Source of the DNA: Winogradskyella sp. UBA3174
GTDB taxonomy: Bacteria > Bacteroidota > Bacteroidia > Flavobacteriales > Flavobacteriaceae
Reading direction: 5' to 3'
Assembly: GCF_002364335.1 (NCBI RefSeq)
Contig: NZ_DEXW01000046.1
Location: 1-48,035 of the forward strand
DNA: 48,035 bases
Below the pieces are notes generated by a model. The model was given only the letters and a program-made list of their open reading frames with translations, did not search any database and had not been told where the DNA came from. Below, piece by piece: positions 1 through 9,512 of this stretch (its first letter is position 1; each line of letters opens with the position of its first letter). A program made the position numbers and the translations under genes.

Positions 1-195
1 ACCATATTGTTCTAGTTTTACCTCATTTGGAACTGTGTTTGCAACTGCTTTAAAATAATCTACAACTTGATGGTGGCGACTAAATTGAGTACCAATTTCA
101 TAACCTAAAAAGTCATTTGGTGATTGAATATTTTGAGCAAACGTTAAGTTTAGAAAACTTAATCCGACTAGAAGGATAACTAATAATTTACGCAT
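1..195 (-). CDS. M14 zinc carboxypeptidase, N-terminal fragment (runs off the window)
   Basis: The first 65 codons of a minus-strand gene are present; the rest lies before base 1. The start is the ATG at 193-195. It encodes a signal peptide (MRKLLVILLVGLSFLNLTFAQ) followed by SPNDFLGYEIGTQFSRHHQVVDYF. From family knowledge, that is the typical beginning of large secreted Bacteroidota M14 (zinc carboxypeptidase) proteins. No catalytic residues fall within the fragment, so the family call rests on this N-terminal signature alone. The protein would be exported to the periplasm or cell surface. Confidence 0.6.
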   Translation of the reverse strand, partial: MRKLLVILLVGLSFLNLTFAQNIQSPNDFLGYEIGTQFSRHHQVVDYFKAVANTVPNEVKLEQYG

Positions 196-308
196 TTAAA
201 TAATTTTTGGTTGAGTGCTAGTAAAGATACATAGCACATGCGAATTAACTAAAAATTAGTAATTAAAATATTGAAGTATCTTATATTTATGCCATAATTA
301 ACATTTGT

Positions 309-1907
309 ATGCCAACTGACTGTATTAACTTCAGAGAAACTAACTACTTCTCAAACTTTATATGTGATTATTTAGATCAGAAATCAGATTTACATAATTT
401 GTATAATAGGTTTCCATTAATAGAGAATTTTAAAGCTCAGATTGAAGAAAAATCTAAGTCATTTAATAATCAAGGCAGGCAAATTTTAGTCAATGTTCTT
501 AAAGAACAATACAAGTCTAGCCATATTTCAGAATTAACTTTAGAGCATATTGAAAGTTTAGCTTCTCAAAAGACATTTACAGTTACGACAGGGCATCAGC
601 TCAATTTATTTACTGGTCCATTGTATTTTCTATACAAAATCATATCCACTATAAACCTTACAAAAGCGCTTAAGATAAAACATCCAGAGTATAATTTTGT
701 TCCTGTTTATTGGATGGCTTCCGAAGATCATGATTTTGAAGAGATTAATTATTTCAACTTCAAAGGGAAAAAGATACAATGGAATTCGAAACAAACAGGA
801 GCCGTCGGTCATTTTAATACAGATGGTTTAGATGCTGTTTTTGAGATTGTTTCGGCTGAATTCGGATTAGGGAAAAATGCAGAACAATTAAACTATTGGT
901 TTAAAAATGCTTATTTGAATCATAATAACTTAGCTGATGCCACACGTTATTTAGCAAACGAATTATTTGGTGAGCATGGTTTAGTGATTTTAGATTCTGA
1001 CCATAAAGACTTAAAACGTTTATTTATTCCTAATATTAAAAAGGAAGTTATTGAGCAAACTGCTTTTAAACATGTTTCTGAAACTAATAAAAAGCTTGAA
1101 GATTTAGGTCTAAAAGTTCAAGTAAACCCAAGAGAGATTAACTTCTTTTATATTAAGGATGATTTACGAGAGCGTATTGTTGAGGTTGACGGAGTCTATT
1201 CTGTTTTAGATTCTGATATGAGTTGGACTGAAACTGAATTGTTAAAACATCTGAATGACTATCCTGAGCGTTTCTCACCAAACGTGATCATGCGACCTTT
1301 ATATCAAGAAGTTATTTTGCCTAATCTCTGTTACATTGGTGGAGGCGGAGAGATGATTTACTGGTTACAATTAAAATCTAATTTTGAAACTCAAAATGTG
1401 ACGTTTCCTATGCTTTTGCTAAGAAATTCCGCTTTAGTGAAAACTAAAAAGCAAGCAGGTAAATTAGAGAAGCTACAAATTTCTAATCACGACTTATTTT
1501 TAAATCGAAATTCTTTCATAAATAAAAAAGTTAGAAAAATTTCAAACATAGATGTTGATTTTTCTGATCAAATTAAATACTTGGAGAAACAATTCAAAAA
1601 CTTATATCAACTTGCCGAGCAAACAGATAAATCTTTTATTGGAGCGGTAAAAGCACAAGAAGTCAAACAAATAAAAGGTTTAGAACATCTTGAAAAACGT
1701 TTGTTAAAAGCCCAAAAAAGAAATTTAGCAGACGAGATTAGTCGTTGTACAGAATTGCAAGAAGAATTGTTTCCTGGTCAGAGTTTACAAGAGCGAAATA
1801 CTAATTTTTCGGAGTTGTATTTAGAATATGGTGAGGAATTAATTCCAGAGTTATTAAAATCATTAGAGCCTTTAAAAGGAGTATTTTTAATATTAAATCT
1901 AGAGTAA
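309..1907 (+). CDS. bshC: Bacillithiol biosynthesis cysteine-adding enzyme BshC
   Basis: This 532-residue protein has the usual BshC length. The N-terminal segment TTGHQLNLFTGPLYFLYKII (about residues 93-112), followed by PVYWMASEDHDFEEINYF, is the characteristic BshC core with a nucleotide-binding-like fold. A helical, coiled-coil region rich in K/E lies at about 410-490. BshC adds cysteine to glucosaminyl-malate in the last step of bacillithiol synthesis, in the cytoplasm; bshA and bshB are not in this window. The stop is followed after 3 bases by the decarboxylase gene, so the two are probably cotranscribed. Confidence 0.93.
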   Translation: MPTDCINFRETNYFSNFICDYLDQKSDLHNLYNRFPLIENFKAQIEEKSKSFNNQGRQILVNVLKEQYKSSHISELTLEHIESLASQKTFTVTTGHQLNLFTGPLYFLYKIISTINLTKALKIKHPEYNFVPVYWMASEDHDFEEINYFNFKGKKIQWNSKQTGAVGHFNTDGLDAVFEIVSAEFGLGKNAEQLNYWFKNAYLNHNNLADATRYLANELFGEHGLVILDSDHKDLKRLFIPNIKKEVIEQTAFKHVSETNKKLEDLGLKVQVNPREINFFYIKDDLRERIVEVDGVYSVLDSDMSWTETELLKHLNDYPERFSPNVIMRPLYQEVILPNLCYIGGGGEMIYWLQLKSNFETQNVTFPMLLLRNSALVKTKKQAGKLEKLQISNHDLFLNRNSFINKKVRKISNIDVDFSDQIKYLEKQFKNLYQLAEQTDKSFIGAVKAQEVKQIKGLEHLEKRLLKAQKRNLADEISRCTELQEELFPGQSLQERNTNFSELYLEYGEELIPELLKSLEPLKGVFLILNLE

Positions 1908-1910
1908 TTC

Positions 1911-3281
1911 ATGCATAAAATAGATATTGAGCTTATTGAAATGACACTAGATGTTATGAAATATGTTATTGGTAGAGTTTCTGAAACTGAACATCAAATA
2001 GGTAAGCCAAAAAAAGCAGAGGAATTAAAAGCGATTGTAGGTGAAACGATAACAGCTAAAGGTGTTGGTGGTGAATATGCTTTTAACTTATGGAAGGAGC
2101 ATTTATCTAAAGCTAACGTACCAGTAGATCATCCAAGAAACTTAGCATTTGTGCCAGCATCACCAACAAGAGCAGCTATAATGTTCGATTTAATAACATC
2201 GGCTTCGAGTATTCATGGTGCGTATTGGATGGAAGGTGCAGGTGGTATTTTTTGTGAAAATGAGGCTATGCGATGGATTGTTTCATTAACAGGTTTACCA
2301 AAGGGTGCTTTTGGTGTATTTACCAGTGGTGGTACTGCTGCAAATTTATCTGCTATTGTTACTGCAAGAGAGTATTGGAGAGAAAATCCGGAATATAAGC
2401 GAAAAAAGGGATTGATTATTACCTCAACTGGTGCGCACTCTTCAGTAAAAGCTATGGCAAAAGTAGCAGATGTCGATATTTTATTAGTAGAATCTGAAGA
2501 ACGTTTAGAAGGTAAAGACCTTCAAAAAACAATAGACAGCCTTACTGAGCATCAGCGTAAATGTTTGTTCGCTGTTGTGGCCACAGGCGGCACTACAAAT
2601 GCAGGAATTATTGATGATTTAGATGGTGTTGCAAATATTTGTGAAAAAGAGAATCTATGGTTTCATGTCGATGCAGCTTATGGAGGAGGAGCTTTAGCTG
2701 CGGATTCTGTACGTCATTTATTTATTGGTATTGAAAAAGCGGATAGTATAACAATAGATCCTCATAAATGGATGTTTTCACCATATGATTGTGGTGCGGT
2801 GATTTATAAAAATCCAGAACTTGCAAAAAAAGCGCATTCACAACAAGGCTCTTATCTCGATATTTTTAAAGATGAAGGTGCGCATGGCTTTAATCCTAGC
2901 GATTATCAAATACAGTTAACACGTCGTGTTCGTGGTTTACCTTTATGGTTTTCGTTAGCAACCCACGGAACAGATCGCTTTAAAGAAGCTATAGAAAGAG
3001 GTCTTGAGCTTGCACAAATTGCTGGTAAAATGATTGAAGCACATCCAGATTTAGAATTGGTACGAGCACCAAGTTTATCTTGTGTTTTGTTTAGAAGACT
3101 AGGATGGGAAAATAAAGATTATACAGAATGGACTTACGAAAACCACCGAAAGGGATTTGCTTTAGTCACACCAACTAAATGGAATAATGGAGAGCGATTT
3201 GAAGCTGTTTCTCGTTTTTGTTTTATAAATCCTGATACGACGGAAAATGATATTCGATTGATTTTGGATACTATGATTTAA
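1911..3281 (+). CDS. Group II pyridoxal-phosphate-dependent decarboxylase
   Basis: This 456-residue protein belongs to the glutamate/aromatic amino acid decarboxylase superfamily. Visible PLP-site residues are the cofactor-stacking histidine H176 (TSTGAHSSVK), aspartate D254 in HVDAAYGG, and the Schiff-base lysine K286 in DPHKWMF. SGGTAANL at about 139-146 contacts the cofactor phosphate in this family. The amino acid substrate cannot be read from sequence; members include decarboxylases of tyrosine, aspartate and diaminobutyrate. The gene starts 3 bases after bshC, which suggests a shared transcript but does not prove a role in thiol synthesis. Confidence 0.85.
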   Translation: MHKIDIELIEMTLDVMKYVIGRVSETEHQIGKPKKAEELKAIVGETITAKGVGGEYAFNLWKEHLSKANVPVDHPRNLAFVPASPTRAAIMFDLITSASSIHGAYWMEGAGGIFCENEAMRWIVSLTGLPKGAFGVFTSGGTAANLSAIVTAREYWRENPEYKRKKGLIITSTGAHSSVKAMAKVADVDILLVESEERLEGKDLQKTIDSLTEHQRKCLFAVVATGGTTNAGIIDDLDGVANICEKENLWFHVDAAYGGGALAADSVRHLFIGIEKADSITIDPHKWMFSPYDCGAVIYKNPELAKKAHSQQGSYLDIFKDEGAHGFNPSDYQIQLTRRVRGLPLWFSLATHGTDRFKEAIERGLELAQIAGKMIEAHPDLELVRAPSLSCVLFRRLGWENKDYTEWTYENHRKGFALVTPTKWNNGERFEAVSRFCFINPDTTENDIRLILDTMI

Positions 3282-3455
3282 TCATTATCCTTTAGTTACA
3301 GAGTTGTACTTAATCCTTTAAAAAGGGCATCATAAAATAGAGCTAATACGAAAGGGAAACAATTCTAAAATTTAGAGTGTTTACAAGTCCTTTAAAATGT
3401 TAAGAAAATATTCAAAAAATCGTAAAGCGTAAATCTTCAATATGAAATCTATTGT

Positions 3456-3463
3456 TATTTTTG
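3456..3463 (+). promoter_or_regulatory. -7 promoter element of guaA (TATTTTTG)
   Basis: TATTTTTG matches the Bacteroidota -7 consensus TAnnTTTG. It ends only 3 bases before the guaA ATG at 3467, so transcription should begin at or very near the start codon and the mRNA would be leaderless. No clear -33 TTG is visible at the usual spacing. Confidence 0.55.
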
Positions 3464-3466
3464 CAT

Positions 3467-5002
3467 ATGCAACATAACAAAGTCCTAATATTAGATTTCG
3501 GATCGCAATACACACAGCTTATTGCGCGTCGCGTTAGAGAATTAAATATCTATTGCGAAATTCACCCATTCAATAAAATCCCTAACGATTCAGAGACCTT
3601 TAAAGCGGTTATCTTATCCGGTAGTCCAAACTCTGTAAGAGGTGAAGATGTTTTGCATCCAGACCTTAAAGGTATTAGGGGTAGAAAGCCACTTTTAGCA
3701 GTTTGCTATGGAGCACAATATTTAGCACATTTTGCTGGAGGAGAAGTTTCTGAATCTAACACTAGAGAATACGGAAGAGCGCATTTAAACTTTATTAAAG
3801 ATAATGAGGGTTTCTTTACAGGGATTTCTAAGGGAAGTCAAGTTTGGATGAGTCATAGTGATACCATTAAAAAATTACCTTCAAACGGTGTTTTATTAGC
3901 AAGCACACACGATGTAGAAAATGCGGCTTATAAAATTGAAGGCGAGACTACTTATGCCATTCAGTTTCACCCAGAAGTATATCATACTACTGATGGAAAA
4001 CAATTATTAGAAAATTTTTTAGTTCATATAGCAGAAGTAGCACAAGACTGGACACCACAATCTTTTGTAGAAGAAACCGTTGATGGTTTAAAAGCGCAAT
4101 TAGGTAATGATAAAGTTGTTCTTGGTTTATCTGGTGGAGTAGATTCTTCAGTTGCAGCAATGTTATTACATAAAGCCATTGGTGAGAATTTGTATTGCAT
4201 CTTTGTAAATAACGGCTTATTAAGAAAAAATGAATTTACAGAAGTATTAAAACAGTACGAAGGTATGGGCTTTAATGTAAAAGGTGTAGATGCTTCGGCA
4301 CGCTTTTTGGATGCCTTAAAAGGATTGAGTGATCCTGAGCTTAAACGTAAAGCCATAGGGAAAACGTTCATTGAAGTTTTTGATGATGAAGCACATCTTA
4401 TAGAAGATGTAAAATGGTTGGCACAAGGCACCATTTATCCAGATGTTATAGAAAGTGTTTCGGCGACTGGTGGACCAAGTGCAACAATTAAAAGTCATCA
4501 CAATGTTGGTGGTTTACCCGACTATATGAAATTGAAAATAGTTGAGCCTTTAAGAACATTATTTAAAGATGAGGTAAGACGTGTTGGTGCGTCTATGGAT
4601 ATGGAGAAAGAATTATTAGGAAGACATCCTTTTCCTGGACCTGGTTTAGCAATTCGAATTCTTGGAGATCTAACAGAGGAGAAAGTACGTATATTACAAG
4701 AGGTAGATGCTGTTTTTATTAATAATCTACGCTCTTGGAATTTATACGACAAAGTATGGCAAGCAGGAGCAATTTTGTTGCCAGTAAATAGTGTAGGTGT
4801 AATGGGAGATGAAAGAACCTATGAGAAATGTGTTGCATTGAGAGCTGTTGAAAGTACAGATGGTATGACAGCAGATTGGGTGAATTTACCATATGAATTT
4901 TTACAAAAAACCTCTAATGAAATTATAAATAAAGTAAAAGGTGTGAATAGAGTTGTTTATGATATCAGTTCTAAGCCACCTGCTACTATTGAGTGGGAAT
5001 AA
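3467..5002 (+). CDS. guaA: GMP synthase (glutamine-hydrolysing)
   Basis: GuaA converts XMP to GMP using ATP and glutamine. The ATG at 3467 is preferred over an upstream in-frame TTG at 3452, because the TTG lies upstream of the -7 promoter element. This gives 511 residues, the normal length. The class I amidotransferase domain has nucleophile C80 (LLAVCYGAQY) and the H168/E170 pair in QFHPE. The ATP-pyrophosphatase P-loop SGGVDSS is at 222-228. The C-terminal dimerisation domain ends in the conserved KPPATIEWE. A LysM protein gene follows after 49 bases, an arrangement I recall as common in flavobacteria. Confidence 0.97.
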   Translation: MQHNKVLILDFGSQYTQLIARRVRELNIYCEIHPFNKIPNDSETFKAVILSGSPNSVRGEDVLHPDLKGIRGRKPLLAVCYGAQYLAHFAGGEVSESNTREYGRAHLNFIKDNEGFFTGISKGSQVWMSHSDTIKKLPSNGVLLASTHDVENAAYKIEGETTYAIQFHPEVYHTTDGKQLLENFLVHIAEVAQDWTPQSFVEETVDGLKAQLGNDKVVLGLSGGVDSSVAAMLLHKAIGENLYCIFVNNGLLRKNEFTEVLKQYEGMGFNVKGVDASARFLDALKGLSDPELKRKAIGKTFIEVFDDEAHLIEDVKWLAQGTIYPDVIESVSATGGPSATIKSHHNVGGLPDYMKLKIVEPLRTLFKDEVRRVGASMDMEKELLGRHPFPGPGLAIRILGDLTEEKVRILQEVDAVFINNLRSWNLYDKVWQAGAILLPVNSVGVMGDERTYEKCVALRAVESTDGMTADWVNLPYEFLQKTSNEIINKVKGVNRVVYDISSKPPATIEWE

Positions 5003-5051
5003 CAAAATAAGTAAGTCGAGTTTAGTCGCGGTTTGCAGTAAAATATAATAC

Positions 5052-6953
5052 ATGAGAAATATTTTAATCATCATCTTAATTGCTTTTTCAACGGCTCTTA
5101 GTGCTCAAAACTACAAAGAGCACAAGATTAAAGCTGGTGAAACTATAGAAAGTGTTGCAAAGCAATACCTCGTAACTCCTTCTGATATCTATGCTTTAAA
5201 TCCTGATGCAAAAACTAAATTTCAACTAAATACTGTTTTATTAATTCCAATTTCTAAAGTTAAAAACGAAGCTATTGATGAAGAAAAACGAGATCTAATT
5301 GGTTATAAAACACACAAAGTAAGACGCAAGGAAACGTTGTATAGTTTATCTAAAAAGTACAATATCTCTGAAGAGGATATCAAAAAAGCCAATCGTTTTT
5401 TGTATTCTGAAAATCTAAAAAAAGGCAATAAAATTAAAATCCCAAAATTTAGAACTGTACTTTATAAAAAGAGTTTTATTAATACTTTAAAAAAATATAC
5501 AGTACAGCCTAAAGAGGGGAAGTGGAGAATTGCTTACAAGTTTGAAATTACTGTTGCGGAACTAGAAGGATTGAATCCTTTAATGAAAGATATGATACAA
5601 CCAGGTGATGTATTAAATGTTCCAAACATTTCAGATGATGAAGAAAAATTAACGACAGATATTTACAATTATTACGAGGTATTACCTAAAGAAGGCTTTT
5701 ATAGACTAAAAGTGAAATTGGGTTTAACCCAAGATCAATTAGAAGATTTAAATCCAGAAATTAAGGTAGATGGATTAAAGGAAGGTATGATTCTTAAAAT
5801 ACCAGCAGAAATTAATGTGGCAGGTCGTTTTGAAAATGTAGAAACTACAAGCTTACTATCTGGTATAACTAATTTCAAAACTAAGAAAATAGCATTAATG
5901 TTACCATATCGTTTACATAGAATTGATACAGATTCTATTGAAGAAACAAAGGAAATGATAAAAACTAGCGCTTTACTTTCTGCGGTTTTAGATTTTCATG
6001 TTGGTCTAACGATGGCTTTAGATTCTGCAAAACAATTAGGGATTTCAACAGACTTAAAGGTTTTTGACACCCAACGCAGAATTTCTACAATAAATACGTT
6101 ATTAGATGATAATGATTTTTCTGATTATGATGCTGTTATAGGGCCAATGAAAGAAGATTGTTTTGATAGAGTAGCTTCTAGGTTAAAGGGCGATAGAGTA
6201 CCTGTAATAGCAGCTATGACAATGCCAAAAGAAGTGTATGCTAATGTCTTTCAGACCATACCAGAGAATAAATTATTACAAAAAGCCATGCTAGATTTTG
6301 TGAAAGCAGACAGTACAAAAACTAAAGTAGTGGTTATAGCAGATCAGGCAAATCGTACTAAAAGCGAGATGTTAAAAAGAGAATTCCCAGGAGCAAAACT
6401 TATCTATTCAAGAAAAAATAAAGAAGGTGGCGATGGTTATTATTTATATCCTCAAGATTTAGAAAATGTCTTTTCAGCAGGTAAAACTATTGTGTTTTTA
6501 GAAACCAATAATAATAATTTAGCATCAAGTGCTATAAGTATGATTAATGGGATATCTGTAGAAAAAACAGAAATAGTTTTGGTGACTTTAGATAAAAATA
6601 AAGCCTTCGAGGGTAAAAATATTGATAATAATGACCTGTCTAATTTAAAGTTTCATTATGCATCTGTAAATAGGGATGTTGATGAAACACAATCAAATGG
6701 TTTTGTTGAGAATTATAGAAAAATATATGGTGTTTCACCAAGTAAATTTGCAGTACGTGGTTTTGATGTTACATTAGATCTTTTAATGCGTCTCGCCTCA
6801 AAAGATAATTTGTATGAAGCCTCTGGTAATGATATAGAAACGGAGTACATAGAAAATAAATTTAGATACAATAAGTCTTTATTTGGGGGTTATGTAAATG
6901 AAGCCTTTTATATTGTAAAGTACGATGATTTAAGAATTGTAAAAGCAAATTAA
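5052..6953 (+). CDS. Secreted protein with four LysM repeats and a periplasmic-binding-protein-like domain
   Basis: This 633-residue protein begins with a signal peptide (cleavage near SALSAQ, residue 19). Four LysM-type modules follow at about residues 23-67, 84-132, 147-192 and 206-253. The first two are canonical (KIKAGETIESVAKQY, KVRRKETLYSLSKKY) and the last two more divergent. From about residue 277 the protein resembles a type I periplasmic-binding-protein fold, as in ABC-transporter substrate-binding and LppC-like proteins. It is inferred to bind peptidoglycan in the periplasm; the ligand of the C-terminal domain is unknown. The next gene (OsmC) starts 1 base after its stop. Confidence 0.8.
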   Translation: MRNILIIILIAFSTALSAQNYKEHKIKAGETIESVAKQYLVTPSDIYALNPDAKTKFQLNTVLLIPISKVKNEAIDEEKRDLIGYKTHKVRRKETLYSLSKKYNISEEDIKKANRFLYSENLKKGNKIKIPKFRTVLYKKSFINTLKKYTVQPKEGKWRIAYKFEITVAELEGLNPLMKDMIQPGDVLNVPNISDDEEKLTTDIYNYYEVLPKEGFYRLKVKLGLTQDQLEDLNPEIKVDGLKEGMILKIPAEINVAGRFENVETTSLLSGITNFKTKKIALMLPYRLHRIDTDSIEETKEMIKTSALLSAVLDFHVGLTMALDSAKQLGISTDLKVFDTQRRISTINTLLDDNDFSDYDAVIGPMKEDCFDRVASRLKGDRVPVIAAMTMPKEVYANVFQTIPENKLLQKAMLDFVKADSTKTKVVVIADQANRTKSEMLKREFPGAKLIYSRKNKEGGDGYYLYPQDLENVFSAGKTIVFLETNNNNLASSAISMINGISVEKTEIVLVTLDKNKAFEGKNIDNNDLSNLKFHYASVNRDVDETQSNGFVENYRKIYGVSPSKFAVRGFDVTLDLLMRLASKDNLYEASGNDIETEYIENKFRYNKSLFGGYVNEAFYIVKYDDLRIVKAN

Positions 6954-6954
6954 A

Positions 6955-7356
6955 ATGACATCTAAAGTAACCTACTTAGGCAATCTAAGAACGGAAAGTA
7001 TTCATACTAAGTCTAGTAATTCTTTCATCACTGATGCGCCAATAGATAATAACGGTAAAGGCGAAGCGTTTTCTCCTACAGATACTGTGGCTTCAGGTTT
7101 AGCAAGTTGTATGCTAACTGTTATGGGGATTAAAGCAAATGCAATGGATGTAGATATGTCTAGTACAACGGCAGAGGTTACAAAAACAATGCAGAGTAAT
7201 CCAAGACGTATTTCTAAAATTGAAGTTGTAATTAATTTACCATTCGATGCAGACACCAAGACTCAGAAAATCTTAGAGCAGACAGCTAATACGTGTCCAG
7301 TACATTATAGTTTACACCCAGATATTGAAAAAGTGGTTACTTTTAATTGGCAATAA
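6955..7356 (+). CDS. OsmC/Ohr family peroxiredoxin-like protein
   Basis: At 133 residues this is the length of the OsmC family, which reduces organic hydroperoxides using two cysteines. The two expected cysteines are present: C52 in ASGLASCMLTVMG and C114 in ANTCPVHYSL. It lies between the LysM gene (1-base gap) and the DUF922 gene (0-base gap), so all are probably in one operon from guaA or from an internal promoter. The protein is cytoplasmic. Whether it is a true Ohr or a more general OsmC cannot be decided here. Confidence 0.88.
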   Translation: MTSKVTYLGNLRTESIHTKSSNSFITDAPIDNNGKGEAFSPTDTVASGLASCMLTVMGIKANAMDVDMSSTTAEVTKTMQSNPRRISKIEVVINLPFDADTKTQKILEQTANTCPVHYSLHPDIEKVVTFNWQ

Positions 7357-7902
7357 ATGCAAATAAAACATATCATATTTATTTTAGTTTTTCTTTTTAT
7401 TGGTAAGGATTCCGATGACGAAACCATGGCATGGCAGGAGTCTCGTAAACTAACGTGGTCAGATTTTAAGGCAAGTCCTAATGGAGAGTCTGATGCAGTG
7501 GCATTAACGGCATCTGGTATTACCTTTGGCTATTCAGTTAAAACAGCTGGTAGAAGGATTACTGATTTTTCTACTTCAGTAGAAGCGCATTTCTACCCAA
7601 ATAAATCTTGGTATTTTAAAAACAGAGGTACTGACTATATTTTAGCACACGAGCAATTACATTTTGATATTACAGAGCTTTATGTACGTATGTTTAGAGA
7701 GCAGTTGACCAAGTTACAAGTCAACCAAAATGTAAAAGAGCAAATGCAACGTTTGCATAAAAAAATTAACGTAGCTGTAGACGAAACTCAAAAACGTTAC
7801 GACGCTCAGAGTAATCACTCAATAAACGCTAAGGCACAAAAGCAATGGGAAGTTTTTATAGCAAAAGAACTTAAGAATCTAGACCAGTACAAATCTAATT
7901 AG
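7357..7902 (+). CDS. DUF922 putative zinc protease
   Basis: This 181-residue protein has a hydrophobic N-terminal segment (residues 4-16) that could serve as a signal or anchor. The segment LAHEQLHFDITELYVR contains an HExxH motif (HEQLH) as in DUF922 proteins, which are predicted metal-dependent proteases of unknown substrate. TWSDFKASP near residue 34 is typical of the family. The ATG abuts the preceding OsmC stop codon. The C-terminal half is helical and charged. Confidence 0.75.
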   Translation: MQIKHIIFILVFLFIGKDSDDETMAWQESRKLTWSDFKASPNGESDAVALTASGITFGYSVKTAGRRITDFSTSVEAHFYPNKSWYFKNRGTDYILAHEQLHFDITELYVRMFREQLTKLQVNQNVKEQMQRLHKKINVAVDETQKRYDAQSNHSINAKAQKQWEVFIAKELKNLDQYKSN

Positions 7903-7903
7903 T

Positions 7904-8131
7904 TTGGAAGGCAGTAAAGAAGCACTTATTGAGTTAGCACATTACAAAATGCCTTTTGGTAAATATAAAGACAGATACCTTGTTGATGTCCCAGAGTATT
8001 ACTACGTATGGTATAGACAAAAGGGCTTTCCCAAAGGGAAATTGGGTAATATGATGATGCAAATGCACGACATTAAAATTAATGGACTAGAGGAATTAAT
8101 ATATAATATTAAGCGGAATTTTAGGAAGTGA
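7904..8131 (+). CDS. DUF3820 family small protein
   Basis: This 75-residue protein carries MPFGKYKDRYLVDVPEYYYVWYRQKGFPKGK, the core of DUF3820, whose function is unknown. The start is probably the TTG at 7904, one base after the preceding stop. The first in-frame ATG (codon 16) would cut into the conserved LIELAHYKMPFGKY segment. It is the last gene of the guaA-LysM-OsmC-DUF922 run. Confidence 0.75.
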   Translation: MEGSKEALIELAHYKMPFGKYKDRYLVDVPEYYYVWYRQKGFPKGKLGNMMMQMHDIKINGLEELIYNIKRNFRK

Positions 8132-8201
8132 GTTTATGGTGTTTTGTTTGATTATTCTTTAATATAAAACTGTTTCAATGTTTTATATCTAACTAAAAAA
8201 G

Positions 8202-8768
8202 TCAAGCACTCAAATTTTCAATACATTGCTCTCTTAATAACCAAAGTTCATTAAAAGTAAAATGAATGTTATTGTCTATAATCCACCTCTTCATATAGTT
8301 TTTATGGAAATTAACTTTGAATTCTGCTACCTGATGAGGTTGTATTTCTTTCTCAAATAAAATAGCATCTTTTAACCTACCAAAATCTGAGCTAGAAGTT
8401 GTAAAATCTAAACGTTCATTGTTAATTAATAGATAGCAATGTGCTTCTGGTATAAATTCAATATTATTTTTAATTAAGACGTTTCCTATTTTAGGTGTAT
8501 TAATATGATTCATCTTATACATACCAAGAATTAGTTTTACATCTGGTATTGTGTTTAAATCAGCTATTGCTTTTAACAAAGCATGTTTAGAGCTACAGGT
8601 TCCTTTTTGTTGCTGTAAAACTAAGGATAGGTCATTTCTAGTTTTGTTTCGTCCGTAAGGTAGATTTTTAACAAAGCTTGTAAGCTCATTCCATTGCGAA
8701 ATATTATAGCTTTTCGCAAGTTTTGTGAGTTTGTCATTAGATGATAATACAACGTTTTCTTTAAACAT
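8202..8768 (-). CDS. Transglutaminase-like fold protein
   Basis: This 188-residue protein has no signal peptide. It shows an ordered Cys/His/Asp set resembling the transglutaminase/papain-like fold: GTCSSKHALLKAIA (nucleophile cysteine, about residue 57), EAHCYLLI (histidine, about 109) and RLDFT (aspartate). It is monocistronic, convergent with the DUF3820 gene. The substrate is unknown, and the assignment is by motif order, not by close recognition. Confidence 0.55.
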   Translation of the reverse strand: MFKENVVLSSNDKLTKLAKSYNISQWNELTSFVKNLPYGRNKTRNDLSLVLQQQKGTCSSKHALLKAIADLNTIPDVKLILGMYKMNHINTPKIGNVLIKNNIEFIPEAHCYLLINNERLDFTTSSSDFGRLKDAILFEKEIQPHQVAEFKVNFHKNYMKRWIIDNNIHFTFNELWLLREQCIENLSA

Positions 8769-8842
8769 TAAAAAGGTAATTTATCTGTAAGACTTGTTTT
8801 TATCTTTAAAGTGTAATAAATAACTATAAAAGCAAATAACAA

Positions 8843-9284
8843 CTATTCAGTACCATAGACGCAATAGTTTGTAACGCTAAATATAGCATCCATGTTTAGG
8901 CTACTTATGTATTCTGACCTAGATAAATCATCATAAAGTAATTTAAACTTTTTATCAGATAAATTAGGGACTAAAGGTTCGGAAATAAAAGCTACAACGG
9001 ATAGTAAAAACAAACCAAATAGTTGGAAATTTAGAGTTCTCAAAATTCCATTTTTTTAATTTTTTATTTAAGAATACGATTAGTATTAGACCAAAAAGTA
9101 GTGTAGTTATAAAGCTAAAAACAGGCAAGTAATACTTAAAATAAATTAATGAAAAACGATCAGAGAATCCATACAAAAGGTGTTGATTTTTAAGAACTTC
9201 AATCAATACATGTGCTACTTTTAAAAAAGTAAATCCTAATAGCGTCCACAGCACTATTTTAAATACTGATTTAGTTGGCTTCAT
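8843..9284 (-). pseudogene. Membrane protein gene interrupted by a frameshift at a T7 tract
   Basis: Two overlapping minus-strand reading frames together look like one small integral membrane protein. The 5' part (9284 back to about 9058) encodes MKPTKSVFKIVLWTLLGF and at least two membrane segments. The 3' part encodes FQLFGLFLLSVVAFISEPLVPNLSDKKF. They join if one base is removed at the run of seven T at 9051-9057; the 442 bases then become 441, or 146 residues. The 3' frame has no proper start of its own (only a TTG). This could be a real inactivation, a slippery phase-variable tract or a sequencing error. The family was not recognised. Confidence 0.55.
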
Positions 9285-9322
9285 CTTTTAATATTAATCT
9301 TACTTAATGCGCAAGAGCTGCA

Positions 9323-9330
9323 CAAAGATA
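9323..9330 (-). promoter_or_regulatory. -7 promoter element, minus strand (TATCTTTG)
   Basis: On the minus strand this reads TATCTTTG, matching TAnnTTTG. It lies 39 bases upstream of the ATG of the frameshifted membrane protein gene. Confidence 0.4.
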
Positions 9331-9484
9331 TTAAATAATCAAAACTTAAGTTTTAAAGTATACGCAATAGGTTCTTTTTTTCTAGTTTATAAGATTTAAA
9401 CACTGTAAATACAAAAGATTAAACCATAGAAAAATAACATATTAACAAACCGTAAACAATTCTCTTAATACTCGTTTTATTTTG

Positions 9485-9492
9485 TAAATTTG
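9485..9492 (+). promoter_or_regulatory. -7 promoter element of pyrG (TAAATTTG)
   Basis: TAAATTTG matches the Bacteroidota -7 consensus TAnnTTTG and ends 20 bases before the pyrG ATG, allowing a short leader of about 15 bases. No clear -33 element was seen. The rest of the 228-base gap upstream (9285-9512) is AT-rich and, apart from the opposite-strand element at 9323, shows nothing recognisable. Confidence 0.55.
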
Positions 9493-9512
9493 CCTGCGTT
9501 TAACAACGCATC

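Noticed and set aside
3452..3466. TTG start for guaA five codons upstream
   Set aside because: It lies before the -7 promoter element and adds MLFLH, whereas MQHNKVLILDFG matches the family start.
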